Positions 6,339 to 10,881 of a stretch of DNA of 10,881 bases are shown in pieces. How positions within the stretch are numbered: position 1 is the stretch's first letter; each line of letters starts with the position of its first letter. The position numbers and the translations under genes are program-made. The notes under the pieces are model-generated. The model did no database searches. It saw only the letters and a list, made by a program, of their open reading frames with translations, and was not told the DNA's origin. The stretch comes from Actinomycetes bacterium (lineage in GTDB: Bacteria > Actinomycetota > CADDZG01 > JAHWKV01), in NCBI GenBank assembly GCA_029263035.1, contig JAJCYF010000182.1, forward strand, positions 1 to 10,881, written 5' to 3'.

Positions 6339-7627
6339 GTTCGTTCCCGGGAGCCCTTGCGCCCGAGCAGGATCGGAGCCGAGGCCACGTAGAGGGCGAT
6401 CGCAACCTGCACAATCATGGCGGTGCTCGCGAAGTAGAAGGTGGACAGCACTCCGAAGGTCCCGGCGTAGTAGACGGCGGCAACCACCAGGTTGACCGAG
6501 CTGCCCGGTTCCAGCTTCAGGCCCGTCAGCAGGTTCTTGAGACGTTTGGCTCCCCAGCCGGCAAAGAAGCCGGCCAGGAAGGACCAGACCCCGGCGCCGA
6601 CCAGGCCAAACGACACGTAACCCCAAACCGGAGCCGGCAGTCGCAGGCCCCCGGACGGGATTCCGCCGACGTTGGGGTTGCCGGTCAGAGTCCGCAGCGC
6701 ATAAAGGTTGGGCTCCCAGTAGTTTTCCTGCAGGTCCAGCCCTCCAAGGATGGTGAGCCCGCGGGTTCGTTCACCCTGGGTCTCGTACCGGGTCAGAAAG
6801 GACATGTGGTCCCGGACATCGGGAGGGCTCTCCGCCAGGCGGGAGATGAGGTTGCCGGTGACCTGGGTGGAATCCGGAAAGATCACCCCGGTGGACATCT
6901 CGCCCAGGGCGAACAGGCAGGCGGCGGCGAGCAGGATCTTGGTCGGCCCCACCTTCTTTTCGATCAGGATGGCCACCAGTACCAGCAGCACTCCGGAGAA
7001 GGCCAGGGTCCGGCTGAGGCTTGCCACCAGCCCCAGGCCCAGAAACCCCCCGATCGCCAGATCCAGCAGCTTGCGGCGCCGGTAGAAGACCACCAGAACC
7101 AGCGGGAGTGCCGCCGCGGCGACGGCCAGCCCGGTGCGGTAGATCAAAGCGCCCTGAGCAAAGCTGGCCTGGTATGCGCCCACCCCGTACTTGGCGCTCA
7201 GACGGTCCGCCGCCAGAATCGGGACGTAGCCGATGGCTACAAAACCTGCCGCCAGACTCGCGGCAGCCACCAGTCCCAGGATGCGGGCCCGCTGGTAGAG
7301 GATCGAAGTGTTCGGGTTCCGGGAGCCCAGCCTCTCGGCGAAGATGGGTGGCCGGCGTGAGCTGCGCAGGTTGCCCGGAAGGACGCCGAACGCGATGCCC
7401 AGCGCGTAACAGATGGAGCCGATCAGCAGCAGCTGGGTGTACAGGCCGGCAATCGGCGTGGGAAAGCGCTCGATGACCTGGGTGAACATCAGGGGCAGGG
7501 CCATCATGATGAGAAAGAGCCCGCCGTCCACGTAGGCAAGGACGTTGTCCCGGCGTCGCCAGACGGCCGCGTATCCCACAGACAGGATCAGCAGGCTGGC
7601 GAGAATCCCTAGACGAACGCCGATCAA
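6314..7627 (-). CDS. Wzy/O-antigen-polymerase-like polytopic membrane protein
   Basis: The 437-residue protein has about 10-11 hydrophobic segments (for example 4-22, 31-49, 60-82, 113-132, 164-181, 189-204, 208-222, 230-247, 336-356, 380-397, 400-420). A large hydrophilic loop (about 250-335) precedes the last three. The end of that loop, with GGIPSGG followed by a VWGYVSFGLVGAGVW helix, resembles oligosaccharide repeat-unit polymerases, as does the SLSRT (203-207) inside the membrane region. The family role is to join lipid-linked oligosaccharide units into a chain on the outer face of the membrane. These enzymes diverge quickly, so substrate and linkage cannot be read. The start is TTG at 7627, supported by a purine-rich GGAAGGGAAG a few bases upstream; no better upstream start exists. 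It is third in the operon, 27 nt after the zinc-ribbon methyltransferase. An O-antigen ligase-type role is the main alternative. Confidence 0.75.
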   Translation of the reverse strand: MIGVRLGILASLLILSVGYAAVWRRRDNVLAYVDGGLFLIMMALPLMFTQVIERFPTPIAGLYTQLLLIGSICYALGIAFGVLPGNLRSSRRPPIFAERLGSRNPNTSILYQRARILGLVAAASLAAGFVAIGYVPILAADRLSAKYGVGAYQASFAQGALIYRTGLAVAAAALPLVLVVFYRRRKLLDLAIGGFLGLGLVASLSRTLAFSGVLLVLVAILIEKKVGPTKILLAAACLFALGEMSTGVIFPDSTQVTGNLISRLAESPPDVRDHMSFLTRYETQGERTRGLTILGGLDLQENYWEPNLYALRTLTGNPNVGGIPSGGLRLPAPVWGYVSFGLVGAGVWSFLAGFFAGWGAKRLKNLLTGLKLEPGSSVNLVVAAVYYAGTFGVLSTFYFASTAMIVQVAIALYVASAPILLGRKGSRERTAAFARHS

Positions 7628-7654
7628 AAAGCTTCCCTTCCGGGCGGGCCGGTG

Positions 7655-8494
7655 CTACCGCCGGGTAGCGATCATATGCAGCTCGGCGCCCATCGGCGGC
7701 AAACCCAACATCGTTGTGCGAACTCCAACCATATTCCAAGCCTTCTTGAGCGGCACCAGCAAAGAGCCGAGGCTTCGGTTCATCAGGCACTCCTCGGTGA
7801 CGCCGAAGTATCTGAAGGAGAGGTCGGAGAGGCCCGCCTTGGAGGCGATGAGCTCGAGGGACTTGGGGGTGAAGTTCAAAAGATGGTCGTGGTCACGAAA
7901 ATCAAGCGGCCGCCCGATGCGCGCCAGAACTCTTGCGTAGACGTTCTGGAAGAGAAAGTTTGGGCTGGTGATCAGGATCCTGCCGCCGGGTTTCAGCAGC
8001 CGGCCGGCTTCCTGCAGCAGGGCCACCGGGTCCGCGACGTGGGCCACCACACACCACAGGGTTACGGCATCGAACGTGCCCAGCATCTCGGGCGCATCCG
8101 TCGAACACAAAGAACGCTCCGCTCCCAGCCGCCGGGCGGCGTGAGAAACCGCGTGGTGGGACAGGTCGGAGGAGTAGGCGTCCCAGCCGAGCTCCAGAGC
8201 GATCTCGGCAAAGTGGCCGGCCCCGCCTCCCAGGTCCAGCACCTTGCCCGGGCCTCCGGCCTGCTCCAGGTGGTGCAGCGCCCTCCTGAACATCTGCCGC
8301 CGGGCCTGCCAGTAGACCTCGTTCAGCGTTTCGGCCGGGTCCTCCTGCGTCCAGTAGGCGTGCATCATCGGGTCGCCGGGGATGCGGCCCATCCCGCAGC
8401 GGGTGCAGATCCGCATGTGGTTCACGCCTACTTTGCGCTCGGCCTCGGTACCTCCGCAGGCGTAACAGGCGTCGAAGGTCACTGCATCATCCAT
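7655..8494 (-). CDS. Class I SAM-dependent methyltransferase with N-terminal zinc-ribbon-like motif
   Basis: The 279-residue protein opens with a CxxC pair (C10, C13) and a second CxxC (C30, C33), a likely zinc ribbon. The Rossmann-fold methyltransferase core follows: motif I KVLDLGGGAGHF (84-95), the acidic ribose-binding D110 at the end of strand 2, FDAVTLWCVVAHVADP (141-156) as motif II/post-II, and LLKPGGRILITSPN (166-179) as motif III. The C-terminal HDHLLNFTP (202-210) is typical of Methyltransf_23-like enzymes found in sugar and lipid clusters. Its substrate is probably a sugar or glycan intermediate, judged by neighbours only. The ATG at 8494 lies 8 nt after the FkbM gene's stop codon without a clear Shine-Dalgarno, so translation is probably coupled. 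It is second of three genes in the operon. Confidence 0.87.
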   Translation of the reverse strand: MDDAVTFDACYACGGTEAERKVGVNHMRICTRCGMGRIPGDPMMHAYWTQEDPAETLNEVYWQARRQMFRRALHHLEQAGGPGKVLDLGGGAGHFAEIALELGWDAYSSDLSHHAVSHAARRLGAERSLCSTDAPEMLGTFDAVTLWCVVAHVADPVALLQEAGRLLKPGGRILITSPNFLFQNVYARVLARIGRPLDFRDHDHLLNFTPKSLELIASKAGLSDLSFRYFGVTEECLMNRSLGSLLVPLKKAWNMVGVRTTMLGLPPMGAELHMIATRR

Positions 8495-8502
8495 GGCGGG
8501 AG

Positions 8503-9531
8503 CTACTTCAGTAGGAGCAGGTCGGTGAATTCATCATCCAGGTAGTATCCCCGCAAACTTCGAATCTCGGATGAGTCGATGGTCGCCTGCGGAAGGTTTC
8601 CATCGGACAGGATGCGAAGATCAACCACCGAGCGGTAGTTTTCGGCCACCAACGTCTCGAACAACTCAAGCGCCGAGTGCTCCTGCAGGCCCTTGGGCCA
8701 GTACTCGACGACCACCGGGGTTCCCTCCTTCATCAGACGCTCGGCGCCCTGCAGCACCAGGGGGTCGTGCCCCTGGGCGTCGATCCACAACAGACCTATT
8801 CGTTCCAGAAGGCCCGGGTGCTCGTCCAGATACGAGTCCAGCCGGGTTATCTCGCACACCTCGTGGTCCCGGGCGCCGGGACCGGCCGGTTCGGCGGCGG
8901 CAACCAGCTGCGAGTCGCCGAAGTTGCCGTCGGTCCTCTGGAGAACGCTCTGGCCCTCGTGGTTGGACAAGGCCATCCGGTGCGCGCTGACCTTGTCGTC
9001 CAGATCGTTTAGGACCAGGTTCATCCTGAGCGTCCGGAAGTTGCGGCTGTCGGGCTCAAAACACACCGCATCCTCGAAGCCGAATTGCATCAGCGCGTCC
9101 AGGGTTGAGATTCCGATATTGGCCCCGACGTCCACGAAGACCGGTCCTAGAGCAGCACCTCGCGCCTGCCTCAGGTAGTCGACCGCGGCGCCCATGTACC
9201 TCCGCTCGTATTCGTGGGTGATGAACACGCTGCGGCCGATCTCGCCGTCGTCGGTGTTCACCAGAATCAGACCCTTGCCGTATTCGGTGGCAACCAGCGG
9301 CGAGTAGTGGCTCACCAGGTTGAAAAGAATCCCCCGGGCGCCGGTTGACCGGGCCCCCCGGTAGTTGACCAGTACCTTGCCGGCCTCGCGGACCCTGCGG
9401 TTCCACTTCGGCGGCAGCCTGGCGGCAAGGCGTTGAGCCTTCTTCACGTTCGCAGGCGTAATTAGCTGGACCAGGACATTTCTTTCGATCGATTTCGGCT
9501 TGTGGCGTGTGGGACGATGGGCGGATGTCAC
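8503..9531 (-). CDS. FkbM family methyltransferase
   Basis: With the GTG start at 9531 the protein has 342 residues. The FkbM core is clear: PVFVDVGANIGIS (130-142) as SAM motif I, VCFEPDSRNFRTLRMNL (156-172) with the conserved FEP-D-N-L pattern, MALSNHEG (187-194), ITRLDSYL (228-235), and LLWIDAQGHDPLVLQGAERL (247-266), the FkbM hallmark WIDxQGxE/D. Family members O-methylate sugars, polyketides or other small molecules. An N-terminal region of about 125 residues precedes the core, with no obvious signal peptide. A longer frame opens at TTG 9558, but those extra codons (MYLFYGG) are AT-rich and look like promoter DNA. GTG 9531 has GGGGG seven bases upstream; GTG 9537 is also possible. It is the first gene of the minus-strand operon. 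Confidence 0.9.
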   Translation of the reverse strand: MTSAHRPTRHKPKSIERNVLVQLITPANVKKAQRLAARLPPKWNRRVREAGKVLVNYRGARSTGARGILFNLVSHYSPLVATEYGKGLILVNTDDGEIGRSVFITHEYERRYMGAAVDYLRQARGAALGPVFVDVGANIGISTLDALMQFGFEDAVCFEPDSRNFRTLRMNLVLNDLDDKVSAHRMALSNHEGQSVLQRTDGNFGDSQLVAAAEPAGPGARDHEVCEITRLDSYLDEHPGLLERIGLLWIDAQGHDPLVLQGAERLMKEGTPVVVEYWPKGLQEHSALELFETLVAENYRSVVDLRILSDGNLPQATIDSSEIRSLRGYYLDDEFTDLLLLK

Positions 9532-9650
9532 CGGCACGCCCCCATAGAATAAATACAATCTGGCCGGGTAGCGAGGTCTGTCGACGAAGTTATCAACTTA
9601 TTAACCTTGGGGCCGTGGTGGGGGAAGTCACGCGTCATATCCTTAACTAA
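9532..9650. promoter_or_regulatory. Divergent promoter region between FkbM and glycosyltransferase genes
   Basis: The gap is markedly AT-richer than its flanks. For the minus-strand operon, TATTCT (9546-9551 on the minus strand) is a good -10 candidate and would start transcription just before the GTG codons at 9537/9531. For the plus-strand gene, TATCCT (9638-9643) ends 7 nt before the ATG at 9651, which fits leaderless transcription. In between lies AAGTTATCAACTT (9587-9599), a perfect 5-3-5 inverted repeat that could be a shared operator. Positions are by eye; no strong -35 is evident. Confidence 0.45.
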
Positions 9651-10775
9651 ATGCGCATCCCGGACATCCCTAGAGTGGTAGTCGACTGCAGATGGCTGAA
9701 TTCGGGGGGTGCCGGTCGCGTCACCGAGTTGCTCCTCAAGGCCTTGCGGGGATCCGAGCTCGAGGTGAACTGGATCCTGTGGGGCCCGGGAGAGATCCTA
9801 CAGAAGGCTGCCTGGGCGGGGGTCGAGATAGCCGGGGTCGCCAACGACCCGCGCGACCGGAACGGCCAGCGAAACTGGTTTCACATCCCGCCGGCCGAGC
9901 TAACACTGTTCATGCACCAGCAGCGGCCGCTGCGGCCGGTTCCGTCGGTGACCCTGGTGCACGACACCATTCCGCTGCACTACGGCGCTGCGGTCCAGAG
10001 CAGGCTGAAGAGAGCCTTCCTCCGCCGGGTTGCCGCCATCTCCCGGGAGCTGCTCACCGACTCCGACTACTCGCGCGACTGCATTGCCCGGGACCTCGGG
10101 GTCTCCCGGGAAACGGTGACCGTCATCCGCTGGCCGGCCGACGCCGAGATGGCGGAGCGCATCGTAAAACTGCGACGGGTGGCCGAGCCGCAGAAGAACG
10201 CCGTCTACCTGGGGCTCTTTTTGCCCCACAAGAACCTCGACCGGCTCCTGGAGGCCTTCGGCCGGACAAAATTCTGTGCCGAGGGTGGAACGCTCACCTT
10301 GATGGGCGGCCTCAAGGCAGAAACCGAAGCGCTCCTCGCGCGCCTGAACCCGGACCAGAAAAGGTGGGTTACGGTCCATCCGTTCTCCGGCCAGGACGAC
10401 CTGGAGCACCTGCTGGCTCGCTCCAGGTTTTTGGTCCAGCCCTCGCTGGAGGAGGGATTCGGCCTGCCGGCCTGGGAGGCGCTGTGCTGCGGCCTTCCGG
10501 TCTGTGCCAGCGACGGCGGCTCTCTTCCGGAGATCACCCGGGGACGGGCGGACATCTTCTCCGCCACCTCCACCGAGCAGATGGTTACCGCCCTGGACCG
10601 CTGCGCCGCCCGGGCCGAGCTGGTGACCCCCGAGACCGCCGAGCGGGCTTCGCAGGAATTCATCAGCGGATCGCCGAGCATCCCCGACCTGGCCCGCCAG
10701 GTGGAGGGCATCGTTTCGCGCAACCTGGAACCCCGCTACGGGTTGTCCCAACCCGCCTCCCGCTCGAACAGCTGA
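9651..10775 (+). CDS. GT-B glycosyltransferase, family 4 type
   Basis: The 374-residue protein fits a retaining GT4 enzyme that moves a sugar from a nucleotide-sugar donor to a growing glycan at the cytoplasmic membrane face. The N-terminal domain has a GGAGR loop (19-23) and VHDTIPLHYG (103-112). The C-terminal domain has YLGLFLPHKNLDRLLEAF (186-203) with the donor-phosphate-binding Lys, and EEGFGLPAWEALCCGLPV (267-284), which holds the E(x)7E motif (E268, E276). SDGGSLPE (287-294) completes the donor site. Length and motifs look intact. The ATG at 9651 has no Shine-Dalgarno but sits 7 nt after a -10-like TATCCT, so it is probably leaderless. It is divergent from the FkbM operon, and its stop overlaps the next gene's start by one base. 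The sugar and linkage are unknown. Confidence 0.92.
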   Translation: MRIPDIPRVVVDCRWLNSGGAGRVTELLLKALRGSELEVNWILWGPGEILQKAAWAGVEIAGVANDPRDRNGQRNWFHIPPAELTLFMHQQRPLRPVPSVTLVHDTIPLHYGAAVQSRLKRAFLRRVAAISRELLTDSDYSRDCIARDLGVSRETVTVIRWPADAEMAERIVKLRRVAEPQKNAVYLGLFLPHKNLDRLLEAFGRTKFCAEGGTLTLMGGLKAETEALLARLNPDQKRWVTVHPFSGQDDLEHLLARSRFLVQPSLEEGFGLPAWEALCCGLPVCASDGGSLPEITRGRADIFSATSTEQMVTALDRCAARAELVTPETAERASQEFISGSPSIPDLARQVEGIVSRNLEPRYGLSQPASRSNS

Positions 10776-10881
10776 TGGGCTACTTCGACTGGCACGAGCA
10801 GCCCGGTTACTTCCGGGACATCACCCGCCACTTCCCCGCGAGCGCCAATCTGCTGGACGTGGGGTGCGGAACCGGGTGGGT
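10775..10881 (+). CDS. SAM-dependent methyltransferase, N-terminal fragment (3' partial)
   Basis: An ATG overlaps the glycosyltransferase stop in a TGATG arrangement, and the frame stays open for 35 codons to the window edge. The peptide begins MGYFDWHEQPGYFRDI and reaches LLDVGCGTGW (26-35), the glycine-rich SAM-binding motif I of class I methyltransferases. The short lead of about 25 residues before motif I is normal for compact Methyltransf_11/25-like enzymes. The one-base overlap and lack of an own ribosome-binding site suggest coupled translation with the glycosyltransferase, so it likely acts in the same glycan pathway. Confidence 0.8.
   Translation, partial: MGYFDWHEQPGYFRDITRHFPASANLLDVGCGTGW

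Noticed and set aside
6320..7360. Plus-strand open frame (346 codons) opposite the polymerase-like gene
   Set aside because: The product is Gly/Gln/Arg-rich without domains, while the opposite strand encodes coherent transmembrane helices.
6771..7790. Minus-strand open frame (339 codons) overlapping the polymerase and methyltransferase genes in another frame
   Set aside because: It is Pro/Arg/Gly-rich with no motifs and crosses two well-supported genes.
7652..8545. Long plus-strand open frame (297 codons) opposite the methyltransferase genes
   Set aside because: It lies antisense to the zinc-ribbon methyltransferase, which has clear motifs. The translation is low-complexity and Gln/Val/His-rich without recognisable domains, as expected for a GC-rich antisense shadow.

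Overview
The window is very GC-rich (about two thirds G+C by eye), with GTG and TTG starts and no insertion sequence, CRISPR array, tRNA or rRNA that I could see. Several features point to an actinomycete-like (Actinomycetota) chromosome: a LAxTG-type sortase signal (the class E sortase motif of high-GC Gram-positives), a giant ATPase-LuxR (LAL-type) regulator, an apparently leaderless ATG gene, and AT-rich promoter patches standing out from GC-rich coding DNA. Genus-level placement is not possible from this sequence.

Layout. (1) 1-1771, plus strand: the 3' part of a surface protein made of Ig-like repeats of about 112 residues with a C-terminal LARTG sorting signal, followed 22 nt later by a small membrane-anchored protein of unknown function. 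(2) 1837-4650, minus strand: a 937-residue LAL regulator with an N-terminal P-loop ATPase, a long helical-repeat middle and a C-terminal LuxR helix-turn-helix. It is divergent from (3) 4799-6280, plus strand: an M23 metallopeptidase domain joined to five 50-residue repeats of the bacterial tandem repeat (BTRD1/polyglycine-hydrolase-like) type, with no signal peptide. (4) 6314-9531, minus strand: a three-gene operon, transcribed as FkbM-family methyltransferase, then zinc-ribbon SAM methyltransferase, then Wzy/O-antigen-polymerase-like membrane protein. (5) 9651 to the window end, plus strand and divergent from (4): a GT-B family 4 glycosyltransferase overlapping by one base the start of another SAM methyltransferase, which runs off the window.

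How it may fit together. Blocks 4 and 5 look like part of a locus for a methylated, polymerised cell-surface glycan: a glycosyltransferase, three methyltransferases and a candidate repeat-unit polymerase. Blocks 1 to 3 also concern the cell envelope (sorted surface adhesin-like protein, peptidoglycan-hydrolase-like protein). Whether the LAL regulator controls the divergent M23 gene is a guess based on position and on a 7+2+7 inverted repeat just upstream of the regulator. The most unusual item is the signal-less M23-BTRD1 protein with an altered first zinc-ligand motif. I did not find a clear, complete, undescribed multi-gene system.
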